Shown piece after piece: positions 20,993-32,979 of a DNA stretch of 64,000 nt; positions within the stretch are counted from its first letter, which is position 1, and each line of letters begins with the position of its first letter. The notes beneath the pieces were generated by a model. The model did not search any database, was not told where the DNA came from, and saw only the letters and a program-made list of their open reading frames with translations. The position numbers and the translations under genes were made by a program. The stretch lies in contig NC_079213.1 of assembly GCF_029633865.1 (NCBI RefSeq), forward strand, positions 87,146,293-87,210,292, written 5' to 3'. Source of the stretch: Lampris incognitus. Its lineage: Eukaryota; Chordata; Actinopteri; Lampriformes; Lampridae.

Positions 20993-21740
20993 ACACACCC
21001 GGTCCGCTGTGAAACGGTAACAGCGATGGAAGAAAAGTCAAACCTGTCCTTCATGTGAGGACAAAAAAGGCGTTGGATAGCGGACATCGACAGCTGTCTG
21101 TCTGCCTGCCTGGCCGATTCCCTGTTGCGGTGCTGCTGTCGGAGGCGGAGCGGTTCCGCCGTGACGCATCGGACCAGCCCATTGTCTTCCCCCGCGGAAA
21201 GGAAACGGGTCACTGCGGCGGCGGCAAGGCTGGGAGTAGGAGGTCCGCCGAGGAGGTTTCTTTTTCATGTTTTGCCCATGGCGTGATGGGGAAGGGACTC
21301 GCAGTTTTACGCCACAGGGGAAGGAAAAGGACCCGTGGACGCTGTTGTGTGCTGACTTGCAAAACCTGGGACCCAGCCATGGCTTGTTCGTGGTCCATGT
21401 AACCTATTCGTAAAAATGAAATGTGAATGACTGAACTGTTAGAAGCTGGACGTTATTATGATTGAGATGTAATTGATACTGAGCATGCTCAGAGAAAAAA
21501 GAAAACATATGGACTAATATTGCAATGAAGCCATGATGCACATCAGTAGCTGTGGCTGACTCAGAACAGCACCAGTTACCTAAATATGGAATTTGTTTAT
21601 TGTTTGATAAATCTCTGATGCATATGAACAAATGTGATTTTATTTAAGTTGAAGAGAGTAATATATGTCAATGGAGTGCATTGCTGAAAACAATGTCTTC
21701 TTATTTACTTATTTGAATAAATTATTGAACTCAATAGTTG
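20993..21740 (+). other. gadd45b: gadd45b 3' UTR with polyadenylation signal
   Basis: The UTR runs from the TGA at 20990-20992 to AATAAA at 21716-21721, so cleavage is expected near 21735-21745. The distal half is AU-rich with ATTTA pentamers (21642-21646, 21703-21707), as is common in rapidly degraded stress mRNAs. The proximal half is GC-rich. Confidence 0.8.
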
Positions 21741-22160
21741 AATTCTCTGAGTGATTCATACAAGGAGTGTGTGTTGAGGGGCTGGGTGGGTGGGAGGTTG
21801 ACCGTCTTTCCTTGTGTGACGGATTCCAATACAAGGCTACTAAATTACAATACTCTGATTTGTGCCATGACAGCAAACACTAAGGTTGGCCTCAGGGTGG
21901 ACAGAACCAGATTTTCACACTTTTGACAACTGGAAATTTTGCTGTGTCAAAGCAATGTAACGTCCACCAACATTTAGTCTTCATTTTATCACTGGCTAGC
22001 TACTCCGTTATTGTTGGAGGAAATTGCCTCCAGACGCCGTCAAAGACTACTCACTGCTCTTCAGTTAAGTCTTTCTGGGCCTGAGCCTGTTTTTGCTGAA
22101 ACGTATCCTTCACTGTAAAAGGACTTGAGCGTCTGCTTAGGTGAAGTGAAAAGAAATGTT

Positions 22161-22162
<2 letters not shown>

Positions 22163-22198
<36 letters not shown>
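22163..22198. repeat. (GT)n microsatellite
   Basis: About 18 GT units, 1.2 kb downstream of the gadd45b stop. The rest of 21740-22770 shows no gene or repeat border I can support. Confidence 0.95.
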
Positions 22199-22199
<1 letters not shown>

Positions 22200-22774
22200 G
22201 GGCTTGGATGAGGAGACCTAGAGGAAAAGCTCCAGCGTGGGCTCCTGACAGGGTCAGTCCTATGTAATGCAATGTGTTGTATGCCTGTCTATAAAGATAC
22301 TTCCTTTAGTCCAAGCCTTGTACAAACAGGCAGCTTTACAGCCAATACGCCACATCCTGATACCAAATCCTGTGAACTACAAAGCAGTAGTAATGGTATA
22401 GTGACCCTGCCCTGGAGGTGACAGTGACTGTGAAGCCAAGTGACGCCACATGCTTGTTTACTTTGGCAGCAGGCCCGACCCTGCTGTGCCTCAGACTGCA
22501 GGGCTGATTCCAGTTGATTCCAGTTAAACAATATAAGAAGCCTCCCAGATGACAGACAGTGCAGGGCAACCAATCTGTTGCCAAGACGGTCATGAGCAAA
22601 CGTCAAAGCAGAGTCCAGAGGACGCACTGCAGAGCTGCAATAAAAGTGATCCACATGGTTATATGATTGGGTTGCATGCTTGGAGGCAGCCAGCCTGCAG
22701 AAAGCTACAGTAGACAACACTATATTGTCTTCTAAAGGAAAATGTTACAATAACTAAAGTGACAACGACTATAG

Positions 22775-23114
22775 TGTAACGTGCATGGATAAGAAGACAC
22801 GCTGGCCGCTGGCTCTGACCCCCCCCCCGAATTCGCTACATTGGTGTCAGAAGTGGGATGGAGCGACAGTAAGGCCATCGGAAGCGTATGCGCCCTGAGG
22901 CGTGAAGGAGCTGATATGCTTAAGCGCGGGGACGCGCTTCCCGAAGGAGGGGGGTAGTGTAACGTGCATGGATAAGAAGACACGCTGGCCGTTTGTTCGC
23001 GGGTCTGAACCTTTAGTCGAGCGGTTAGCGATGTCTCCTGCGGTGCAGGCGATACGGGTTCGCTTCCCGGCCGCGGTAGTTCCTGTGGTTGCGTTGTCCC
23101 CCGAATTCGCTACA
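22775..23114 (+). mobile_element. TRIM-like miniature LTR retrotransposon
   Basis: The order is 5' LTR (22775-22840), primer-binding site, 117-bp non-coding interior, polypurine tract, 3' LTR (22958-23114). Both LTRs start TGTAACGTGCATGG and end CGAATTCGCTACA. Directly after the 5' LTR, TGGTGTCAGAAGTGGGAT (22842-22859) is complementary to the 3' end of tRNA-Leu(CAA) as I recall it. GAAGGAGGGGGG (22943-22954) precedes the 3' LTR. The 5' LTR lacks about 90 bp present in the 3' LTR, so it is internally deleted. There is no gag or pol; mobilisation would depend on another element. No clean target duplication is seen (ATAG versus ATAT). Confidence 0.75.
22990..23090 (+). repeat. tRNA-like module within the TRIM 3' LTR
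   Basis: TAGTCGAGCGG (23014-23024) fits the Pol III A-box pattern TRGYNNANNNG. GGTTCGCTTCC (near 23058-23068) fits the B box except for one base. The T arm can form CGGG/CCCG around a seven-base loop. Acceptor and anticodon stems are imperfect, so this is not a tRNA gene. The same module is present in the solo LTR at 43912-44059, so it belongs to the family and is not a local insertion. Confidence 0.6.
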
Positions 23115-23264
23115 ATATGAACAAATGAAAACCTTTCATACTTCTTACATTGGCGTTGTTGGAGGTATATATACTTTACCCACTGAGCTACACAGCATCA
23201 CATAGGTAAGGGGTTGTAAGTTGTATTCTCTGTGCAAACAAATAGATCAAGGAAGGAGAGAAAA

Positions 23265-23962
23265 GGGCCGTTTACACGGCGTTTTCAACATAAAACGGCA
23301 AAGTATTGTTGCGTTTTGGCCGTTCGTTCACACGACAACGGCGTTTTGGGGGCCTCAAAACGCAAACTTTTGAAACCGGGCTCCAGAATGAAATCTTTTG
23401 AAAACGCAACTCCAGCGTCGCCGCGCAAACTAGCAAAACCGGTTCCGGTGAAAACGTCGACGTCACGGCTCCACTTCACACATGCGTATTACGTTTTCAG
23501 TCAAATAGCCGTGTGCGAGTAAGAAGACAACGTTAACAATAGCGGATTATCGAGCTACGTTTGTGCTGTTACCTCTGCTAAATTGATTAATGGAATTTTG
23601 ATGGTTTATAGTCCAGGATCACTTGGAATAGGAACTGCACATCATCGTCCGTCCAGACCAAAATTATCTGTTTTCGGGCGTACACTTCTAATCGTCCGTT
23701 TGTTTACTCACCGTTATGAGAAGTAAGCGTTTGTGCGCAGGCGCGTGGTGTTATTAGGGTCCACCGGAAGACCTCTCTACTACAAAGTTTCACCGCCAAC
23801 TACTGGCCTGGCATGCATACTACAGCGTTTTCAGTCGTTTTTTGCGGATCCGTGTGCATGCGGATCGTATTCAAAACTTTGTCGTCTGAACGCGGAACTT
23901 TTTTAAAACGCAAAGGAAAAACTTTTCCGTTTTTAGCAAGAGCATTGTCGTGTAAATGTAGT
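23265..23962. mobile_element. non-autonomous DNA transposon with TTTACACG ends
   Basis: The left end GGGCCGTTTACACGGCGTTT is imperfectly inverted at the right end (GCATTGTCGTGTAAATG). The interior is studded with AAAACG/CGTTTT motifs in both orientations. It is non-coding. A similar terminal phrase is widespread in fish genomes. Superfamily and exact right border are uncertain. Confidence 0.45.
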
Positions 23963-24598
23963 CAAACAACCGCCCATCAATGGCCAGGTTGTCGGATGTA
24001 TCGCCCCTGTTAGATCATGACTATAGTGAGGACACCGTGTAAATGTGAGGGATGTCGTACTAGCAGCCCTCTCTCAGGCAGGTATCTCCATTTTCCATTT
24101 GTTCCAAACACACACTCACATACTGTAGTACAGCAGATGTGATGTTTCTTTGGGGAGGGAGAGTGTGGATGGGGAAATCAATCAGTTTATGTCACTGTCC
24201 CTGCCTAGTTACATGTTGTATTTAGGGAACTGTGGCGAGTCACAGTCAGCCCTTCACTGCTAAATAGAGCCTAAGCTGTGGTTAGGTGATGAGGATTTAG
24301 ACCAGTCTCAGTCTGTGTCATCCTCTGCTGCACGTACTTTAGAGGTAATTATCTACACTGGACGTTCAGGGCACTTTCTGAAAAACAATGGAGCGACTGT
24401 GCAGGCTAATGCCTTAGTGACAAAAATACTTTAATACAAGTTAAAGTATAAGTGTATATAAGTTGAAAGAATGATAAAAAAACAGACATGTATTTTACTC
24501 ATTTTATTTCTAGAAGAGTCTAGTCTAAAGCTATTAACATGATTTGCAGCATGAGGAGGAGAGTGGCTTTTCAGGACACAGCGCACTTGGGAAGCTCT
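23963..24598. other. no gene seen
   Basis: I see no supported coding, RNA or repeat feature. Confidence 0.4.
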
Positions 24599-24612
24599 GT
24601 GTGCGTGCGTGC

Positions 24613-24662
<50 letters not shown>
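24599..24662. repeat. compound (CGTG)n(GT)n(GA)n microsatellite
   Basis: A GTGC/GTGT block passes into GT and then GA dinucleotides. Confidence 0.95.
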
Positions 24663-24954
24663 ACGAGATAAAATGGGTGCAAGAGTAATTTGTAGACAGC
24701 TATAGGCTGAAAATGTCCAAACGGCACCAAGAGCGAAATTCCCACCCCTAACGAAGAAGGACCTCACAGAATTACGCTGCAATGCACAGATGGACTTTAA
24801 AACGCCGTGTTTGCGCAGAGTGACATTGTGAGTTGGTGGTGTCCTGGAATAGAACAGGAGAATAAGAGCTCAGCATAGCAGGCATATTTTTAGACAGGCC
24901 AAGAGACAATCTCACCGTGTCACACGAATCGCTATTTCTGCCCTGCCGTGATGC

Positions 24955-25230
24955 AGAGAGCAGCGGCCACGTACACGTACAGCGTAGCCACGTTTACCGT
25001 GCGTCACGTCCCCATGGAAACTGCCGGAGTCTTGCTGCCGGAGCATCTCCATCGGCGCGGGGAGTTTCTAGCAATTATTCTTATTTGGCCGAGCACCGGC
25101 TGAACCAATCACAAAGGGATATTTGGCGTTTCCGTCATTACGTATGGGCATCCTGTTTACTCGTCATTGCCCATATAAGGTTGTTTTTTTGCCCGTTCAG
25201 GTGTCCCGGCTTCACAGAGATGACTCAGAC
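24955..25230. promoter_or_regulatory. possible CArG/AP-1 regulatory block
   Basis: A CpG-containing segment holds a perfect SRF CArG box CCATATAAGG (25171-25180) and two near matches (CTTATTTGG at 25080-25088; GGATATTTGG at 25117-25126). It also holds CCAAT (25105-25109), TTACGTA (25138-25144) and an AP-1 site TGACTCA (25221-25227). Such clusters mark stress and serum-response enhancers or promoters. No coding exon is seen beside it, so it may be a distal element of gadd45b, about 4 kb upstream of this block, or chance. Confidence 0.35.
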
Positions 25231-25490
25231 ATCACTGGAGAAAGAAGTCTGTCTTCTGTTACGAAAACAGGGCAGTGTTCAGCTTCCAAAACAAATTTAT
25301 TATTAAACCTACAATTACTTAACGACACAATTTCTCATTCCCAGACTCATCCAAGAGTTGTCTATTTAGTACATTAGTGCAGGGAAAGTGTTTAATGCGG
25401 ACACTGACCATTGAAATGTGTTACCTTAAAACGGCAAACACGTCTGCTCTGTTTTAAGATCCTTACAACGGAAATCCCCCCATGTAGCTG

Positions 25491-25492
25491 CC

Positions 25493-25524
<32 letters not shown>
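25491..25524. repeat. (CTGT)n microsatellite
   Basis: About eight CTGT units. Confidence 0.95.
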
Positions 25525-27020
25525 CGCGTCGAGCGCCAGTGGAATGTCAAGAATGCGGAAAGAGTGGCGCGCTCCTCTTGCAAACTGCGCGCCAGTTTGT
25601 TTTTCTTTTTTTCCCCCCAAACGGTTCATTTGCATTTGTGGCGCTACTGTGCAGCGCCAAGCTGCTCAAACACACATGGGCGTCATTCTTCCGCAACACA
25701 CAGTAGAGCTATCTGACAACCGGATTTTGGGCTGGAGTTCGTTTGATGACTGAGATGTGTGAGTGAGAGTCAGGACTATCCAGTAAGGATTGTTGCTTTA
25801 GGAGAGAATGGCCTCTTGATGCTTGAAGTGATACACTTTAGTGCCCCCTTCTTGGTCATTAAAATGTTCATAGTGTGTCAGCAGATGCTCTTCTAACAGA
25901 CGACAATACAAAGACCAGATCATTTCCTTTCTCTGTGAAGATGATGGATTTACTTGCAGACAATTAAAAAATGCGAAAAGGAGAGCTTTCAGTTTTGTTA
26001 ACTTGTGCAGCGCTGAACACACCCACTATTTCCTCAATTCTGTCTGCTTTTTGCATGCAGGGCTCTTAATGATTGACGTGCGGGATAGTTGAATACCAAT
26101 ATTAGGGTTCTTTCATGTTTTCTATTTCAAGTTTTTCATTTAACTTTCCCACAACTCAGTGATTTGTGTTTCTGACACTAATCACTGATTATTTCATTAA
26201 AAAAAAGAAGCTTTTTAAAGACTTAGAAAACTGTCCAAAGTCAAACTCTCTACTCTTACATCGGTTCCTGACCTGTGTGGGAGCCCCTCTCTCCTGGACT
26301 AGCACTATGAGACTACTGGTCCTCCTCCACCCATGAGACTACCAGTCCTCCACCCTGCCCCTGCCGGCCTGGGAGTCTGTTGGAGGTCACCAACAAAACA
26401 TCTACCAGCAACAAAAGCCCGTACGTTTGGTCAGTTTTGTGTCTGGTAAGACAGTCTTTTCTCCCAGCCACCCTGGCACTTAACCAACCATTATTTGGAG
26501 GTCATATTCTTTATCAACCATCTATTTGGCTAGTAAAGAAGCAAAATTATGACATGTCACACCCCCATTGCTCCATCTTGGTGGGGGAAAGGGGAAGGGG
26601 TGTCTGTTAGAGGAGGTCCATTGGGAGTTGCAGGCACACCACAACGACCCACCGCTGAGAGCAGAGGGCTTGCACAGACCGGCGGCGCGGCTCGCAGCCA
26701 GAGCTTCATATAAAACAAGAGAAAAGGCAGCAGGCGTGTTTTACAACCTCATCACCCTCCTGCAACCAAGAAGCCAAATCAAACAGCGGCAGCCAACAAA
26801 TCCCCTCTCCTCTCTTTTTTATCGTTCATTTAAAATGCTTTCTTTAGGCTGCAATCACTGCCCCTTTTCCAACGCTGTAAAACCCGGGCGCTGACTGACA
26901 CACAGATGAGTTGCTTTATGGCAGATGTCGCCTCCACCACTACTGAACTAAGTGTTCTTTACACACCACTGTGACACTGAAACTGTGATATCTCATCTAG
27001 AAAAAAAAAGCAAAATAATG
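25525..27020. other. no gene seen
   Basis: Mixed-composition sequence. A GC-richer stretch at 26630-26720 with CATATAAAAC resembles a TATA region, but no exon follows that I can support. Confidence 0.4.
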
Positions 27021-27024
27021 AAGA

Positions 27025-27560
27025 ATGCAGGAGAGAGGTGAAGAAGAGCATGGAGGCAGGGTGGAGTGGGTGGAGAAGAATATCAGGAGTGATTTGCAAC
27101 AGAGGGTACCAGCAAGAGTTAAAGGGAAGGTTTACAAAATGGTTGTGAGACCAGTTATGTTGTATGGTCTGGAGACAATGGCTCTGATGAAAAGACAGGA
27201 GGCAGAGCTGGAGGTGGCAGAATTGAAGATGCTAAGATTTTCATTGGGAGGGATGAAGAAGGACAGGATTAAGAACAAGTATATTAGCGGGACAGCTAAG
27301 GTTGGACGGTTTAGAGACAAAGCAAGAGAGACAAGATTTAGATGGTTTGGACATGTGTGGAGGAGAGATGCTGGGTATACTGGGAGAAGGATGCTGAATA
27401 TGGAGCTGCCAGGGAAGAGGAAAAGAGGAAGGCCAAAGAGGAGGCTTATGGATGTGGTGAAAGAGGTCATGCATGTGGCTGGTGTGACAGAGGAAGATGC
27501 AGAGGACAGGAAGAGATTGAAATGCATGATCCGCTGTGGTGACCCCTAATGGGAACAGCC
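27025..27560 (+). mobile_element. RTE-like LINE 3' end, 5'-truncated
   Basis: A single open frame (27025-27549) encodes the RT-distal and C-terminal part: VKGKVYKMVVRPVMLYGLE, KRQEAELEVAELKMLRFS, RWFGHVWRRDAGYTGRR and GRPKRRLMDV, ending in GDP at the 3' end. It finishes with CCCTAATGGGAACAGCCGAAAGC and a few AGC/AGT triplets. The frame is still open over 174 codons, so this is one of the younger copies of the family here. Reverse-transcriptase and endonuclease parts are missing, as expected from 5' truncation. Confidence 0.8.
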
Positions 27561-27572
27561 GAAAGCAGCAGT

Positions 27573-28175
27573 AGACTCTTAAAACCCTACACGGCCTTGC
27601 CCTACATATGAGCCTGGTCACTGGCCTCGTCCTTTTTAACTGTTCCCTCAGCTAGCCTCATTATTAAAGGCAACCGGGAGTTTTCTGTAAGAGCGCCACA
27701 GCTATAGAACTCCCTACCTTAGGAAATTAGGCTAGCAAACCCACTGCCTTCTTTTAAATTACTTCTTAAAACTTACTTTTACATGAAGGCCTTTTGTAGT
27801 AAATCAATTGTTGCCCATTATTTGGTTATTTATTTATTTACTTATTGTTTATGTCTCAAACTTTGATAATTTTACATTTTTATTATTTATGTTTTTATAT
27901 TTTTCTTTCATCACCTCATTTTAATTGTTTCAACATAATCCTTGTTTTATCGGCTGTTATTCTCTTCATTTTAATTATGCTCTTGTGACGTTATCCTGAC
28001 CGTGTTTTACCTTGTTCTGTGTAAAAGATCTGGCATTATGTCCTATATTTGTATTGTATTTTGTTGTTTTATCTTGACTATGTAAATTATTTTATCCTGT
28101 TGTGTAATGGCACCTTGTAACGTTGTTTAGAAAGGTGCGATATAAATAAAGTTGTTTATTATTATTATTATTATT
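27573..28175 (+). mobile_element. L2/Rex1-like LINE 3' end
   Basis: A degenerate RT C-terminus (ATAGAACTCCCTACC pattern) is followed by a long AT-rich 3' UTR. It ends in GGTGCGATATAAATAAAGTTG and an (ATT)n tail, the usual terminus of CR1/L2/Rex1 elements in fish. Confidence 0.7.
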
Positions 28176-28194
28176 ATCATCATTTCGTTCATGT

Positions 28195-29200
28195 TTCCTG
28201 TTTTACATCCTGTCGAGTCGGGTCCAAATAATGGACCTGAGGCACTATAGGGCAGATGTACCTTGATTGACAGTACTCGTCGTAATATGTGGGCTGTCCC
28301 GAATAGGGTGATCTTCTGGGCTACATGGATGTTGATGTTGCCTGGGATATGGTTGGTGAACTTTTCCATTCCCTTCTTCATGAGTCCTAGAGCTCTGATG
28401 ACCACTGGTGTTGTTTCAGTCTTTATTCCCCACATCCTGTTGACTTCATTCTCCAGGTCTTTGTACTTGGTCAGCTTCTCTGTGACTTTCACTGAGGTGT
28501 TTTTTTTTTTTGGATGGCATTGCCATGTCAATGAGCATGCACCTCTTTTGCTTCCTGTTCTTGATAACGATGTTGGGCTTGTTGGCTTTTATCTCTCTGA
28601 CAGTGTGGATGGGCATGTCCCAGAGGGTGGTGACATCATTGTTTCAGTGACCGTTTTTGGCTGATGTTTGTACCACTGCTCAGTCGTCTTGATCTTGTAA
28701 CTCCTGCAGATCTTCCAGTGCAGGTATGCTGCTGCCTTGTTGTGCCTGTATATGTAGATGGGCAGCGACTCTGCTGTCCTGACATCAGTGGGGAGTTCAT
28801 TCCACCACTATGGGGCCAGGACAGAAAATAGCCATAACCGGGTCAATCGGCAGCAGGGGCCTCTGAGCGATGGGGCAACCAGGCATCCCGAGGCGGCAGA
28901 GCGAAGTGGTCGGGCAGGGGTGTAGGGCCTGACCATGGCCTGGAGATAGGAAGGAGCTGTTCCTTTCACTGCCCTGTAGGCTAGCACCAGAGGCTTAAAC
29001 TGGATGCGAGCAGCTACTGGGAGCCAGTTTAGGGACATGAGAAGGGGAGTTGTGTGGGAGAACTTAGGGTGGTTGAACACCAGACGAGCTGCAGCTTTCT
29101 AAACAAGGTCCAGAGGTCTGATGGCCGACGCCGGGGCGCCAGCAAGCAGGGAGTTGCCGTAGCCCAGCCGGGAGAGGACCAGAGCTTAGGGTTAGGTTGA
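28195..29200 (-). mobile_element. mosaic of two LINE fragments
   Basis: On the minus strand, 29200-28780 encodes an L2/Rex1-type RT C-terminus (AAARLVFN, LLMSLNWLPVAARIQFK, GTAPSYLQAMVRPYTP, WWNELPTDVRT). From about 28775 to 28195 it passes into a different LINE protein tail (RHNKAAAYLHWKICR, EQWYKHQPK, KNTSVKVTEKLTKYKDLENE, RALGLMKKGMEKF, GTAHILRRVLSI). The join lies near ESLPIYIYRH. Stops and frame changes occur (for example near 28510-28640). Confidence 0.6.
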
Positions 29201-29204
29201 AGTT

Positions 29205-30340
29205 AGGTTAAGGTTCATCAAGCATCTGTCCCGGTGTTATATTGAACTCTGGCTAGGGGGAAACAGATCTTGACAGGGAAACAGAGTTTGATACAACACC
29301 CGGGACTTGAGAAGGTCCAAACCGACATTCAGTCGGCATTCTTTCTACTGGATCAATAAGTAAGACAACCCGCCTACTTATTAATACTACTGGATGTTTT
29401 CCTCTGCCTTTATCATAGCACTAAGATCGGGGTTTCTAGTTCAAATTGGGATTCTTACGGTTGTTTCTTGGTTTGGACAGTAGCCAGGCTGCTAATAAAT
29501 GGAAAGGGGTCCGTTGTCTTTGCACCAGCGGTACAAACAATAAAAACACTTAGAAATGTTGGAGGGGAAAGTTGAAATGTTGTCTAAAGCCACTTCAGTA
29601 GGTCAAGAGTTCAGGTGGTGTTCAGAGAGCTGACCGGGCAACTTAGATGAGGAAACGATCAGAACTGCCAGGACTTGTGTTGTATAGTCTTAGATAAGTC
29701 TGAGCCAGCAGGACCAGCCTCATTTCTCATCTCGGTACCAATTCTGGGTGGATTCTGAGAGTCTAGGATCAACCAAGGAATGAAATATGCAGATATGCTG
29801 GTTTTGATCATTAGTTGTTGCCTTTTGCACTTTGTACAGATAGACAAGCATTCTGTATTTTCCTGCTTGCTTAAATTGATATTCATTTATTTCCATATTA
29901 TTTACGTGCGGATACTCTTGTAGATTTTTTGAATTTCCTAACTTTTCTATTATAATTTATTTTCTGTATCTTAAGCATCCCACCAAGGCAAATTCCAAGA
30001 ACGTGCAAACTTGTTACTTGACTGCAAATTAAGCCTGAACTGATCTCTTATTTTGAATGTTATCAGTGTCATTGCTTTTAGACACTGATGGTTGGTGAAT
30101 GCATGATATGAGAACACACAGTAAGTTATATATGAGACAAGGAGGTATAAGAGCATGCACTTGGCAGTGTATAAGACTGTATACAAAGACGTATAGTGGT
30201 CTCCTTGTGTCTGCCAAGTTAACTTCTCAAAGACAAGAAATAACTGTGAGGTGGCTCACGGCATGGACCCAGGAGCATAAACCCAGGAATATTAGCAGTC
30301 CTTGTACTGTATGTTCAGCATAGAAACAACCCGTTCCTGT
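29205..30340. other. no gene seen
   Basis: AT-rich intergenic DNA. No domain, RNA gene or repeat border is supported. Confidence 0.4.
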
Positions 30341-30345
30341 GTTTC

Positions 30346-30447
<102 letters not shown>

Positions 30448-30858
30448 TGGAAGGGAAAAAAAAACAGCAGATCAGACCCAAAGGCTCCAGCTCAGCAGAG
30501 AACAATAGCAGGTTTCATGAGAGAGAGAGAGACATACATGGAGGTGGGGGCACAGACAGAAACAGGCAGGCTTTTCTTTGGACTAACTCAGCCTCTGTTT
30601 GAAACTTGCTGACAGAATTAAACACTATAAATAGCTCGGTCAAGTGGGTTATTTTTAGCATGGCTGTGGCTAAATTTAAAAAAGACGGGAGTGGCCCTGT
30701 CCTCAGACTGAAGACCAAGGGCAATTTTTCAATTGACTCCTCTTTTCTGAGGGAATCAAACAGTTCTATTTGAGGTTGCCCCCCCCCCCCCGTCTCTCCC
30801 TTTCTTTCAGTTTTCTTCTGTGTGTTTGGAAATTATGCCAGAGTGTGTTGGAAGTGTG

Positions 30859-30860
<2 letters not shown>

Positions 30861-30925
<65 letters not shown>
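30861..30925. repeat. (TG)n microsatellite
   Basis: About 32 TG units, preceded by a C-homopolymer at 30779-30791. Confidence 0.98.
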
Positions 30926-30928
<3 letters not shown>

Positions 30929-30929
30929 A

Positions 30930-32400
30930 GTCCCCTCACCCAGCCATTGGAATAACCATGTGAATGTAGAAGCAGTGAAGAAACCCACAATTACAGACCC
31001 TCTCCCCCCAAACCCCCTCTCACTCTACCCATCCTAACCCCACCCATCTAAACCACCCTTTCATCTTAAACCCAACATCCCCTCCCTCGCCCCCCAGACC
31101 CTGATGAGGCGGCATTGGTTGGCGTCCTGGCACATGATCCGACCCGTTATGCAGACCACAACAGTGGCTGAGGAACCACAGAGCCAAGACCTGAGCCCTG
31201 TGCCGACTGGTGACCCGCCAGCTAGCTGCAAATCTTGGGCCTACTCCCTGCAACCTGCCTCAGCACGGGGAGTTTTGTAAATCTCTTGTGCTAAAGAGAA
31301 AGGGGAAAGCAGAAGTAAAAGGGAGAGAAGTTTTAGGTAGTCTGGCCATCATGGTGACTCAGCCAGCTGGGCCACATGGCATGCCTTCAGCACCGTGAGT
31401 GTGAAATCTGGCTCATGACCTGCATGTCTCTCTTCTCTTAGATTTCCACTGAGTCATTGTGCAAAAGCTGAAATAGAAAAGGAGTTTCCTCACAACACGT
31501 GCCCCATTTTGGCTAATATTTCTGTATGCATGAATCATTTAAAAAACGGAAAAATACTTGGTTAAGGAACTGACTTAAATTCTATTTACGTTATTCATGA
31601 TTAATGTCATAAAATGTAAGTCAGACGTGAATTTTATACGATTCACCGTTTTGTTTTTAGCTGAGCTATTTTTAGAAAAAAGCAAAAAAAAAAAGATATG
31701 CATGCAATCTGGTTGCCTTGCTGAATGAAGCCTGATGCAGTTAAATCTTTTAGTGGTAGGAATTAACTTACATTTGGTGCATCTTATTTTATATCCGATA
31801 ATAATAATAATAATAATAATAATCAGATAAAGCTGTTTACTGGACTGCTTCTGAAGTCTCTATTGCCTCTACTGGCTTGTGATCAGGTTATGAGTCAGTA
31901 CTTAAGCACGCTCCAATAGAAGAGGTGACATGTTGTCACTATCATATCTAATTTGGCAGTTTTTTTTTTTTGTCTTTTACAACAAAAAGAATTGTTATCG
32001 AGAGTTTACATTTTGTCACCTCAGTGTCAAAAGCCATTGACAATCAACTGGGCCCCCTATCATGAGCGTTGTGGTGTGTGCACGGATTGAGATGAGAGTT
32101 TCTATTCCTCATTGGACGAAGATGGAGTCAGTTTGCATACGTACTTCCTGCCCTGTCAGCAGCCTGGGGAAGACCTGAGCTACATTCAGGGAACGGCATA
32201 TAATAGAAAGAAAAAAATGACCTCAATTACTGTTGTGTCTTTCTCTCTATCATCTATGATCACTTTATTTCCTTGTCACGTCTGACAACTTCGCTTAATC
32301 CACGATCATTGTTTGTCTTTTGCTATTACTGTCGTCTATGGTCATTATTATCCATCTCTCTGTCAAACCTCTATTATGTGTCATCACTTCAGGGCCACAT
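30930..32400. other. no gene seen; (ATA)n at 31798-31823
   Basis: Intergenic sequence with one short triplet repeat and a T-run near 31961. No coding or RNA gene is supported. Confidence 0.4.
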
Positions 32401-32979
32401 ATACCAATCAGCCAAAACATTAAAACCACCTGTGGCCATTGCCATCAGGGAATACTGTTGACGTGAAGGGGTGTACCTGGTCGGCAACGATGTTTAGATA
32501 GGTGATACGTGTCAAAGTAACATCCACATGAATGCCAGGACCCAAAGTTTTTCAGCAGAACATTGTCCAGAGCATCACACTGCCTCCTTCGGCTTGCCTT
32601 CTCCCCACAATGCATCCTGGTGCCATCTCTTCCTCAGGTAAACAACTCACACACACCCAGCCATCAACATGATGTAAAAGAAAACATGATTCATCAGACC
32701 AGGCCCCCTTCTTCTATTGCGCCATGGTCCAGTTCTGATGCTCATGTGCCCATTGTAGGCGCTTTCGGAGGTGGACAGGGGTCATCATAGGCACTCTGAC
32801 TGGTCTGCCGCGACACAGCCCCATAGGAAGCAAGCTGTGATGCACTGTGGTCTTCTGACATCTGTCTATCATAGCAAGCATTAACCTTTTCAGCAATTTG
32901 AGCTACAGTAGCTCTTCTGTGGGATAGGACCAAACGGGCTAGCCTTCACTCCCCACGCACATCAATGAGCCTTGGGCGC

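Noticed and set aside
22990..23090. functional tRNA gene in the TRIM LTR
   Set aside because: Anticodon stem has a mismatch and an oversized loop, and no acceptor stem closes it.
25171..25180. an EGR/FOS-type gene next to the CArG cluster
   Set aside because: No zinc-finger or bZIP coding sequence is found within several kb on either strand.
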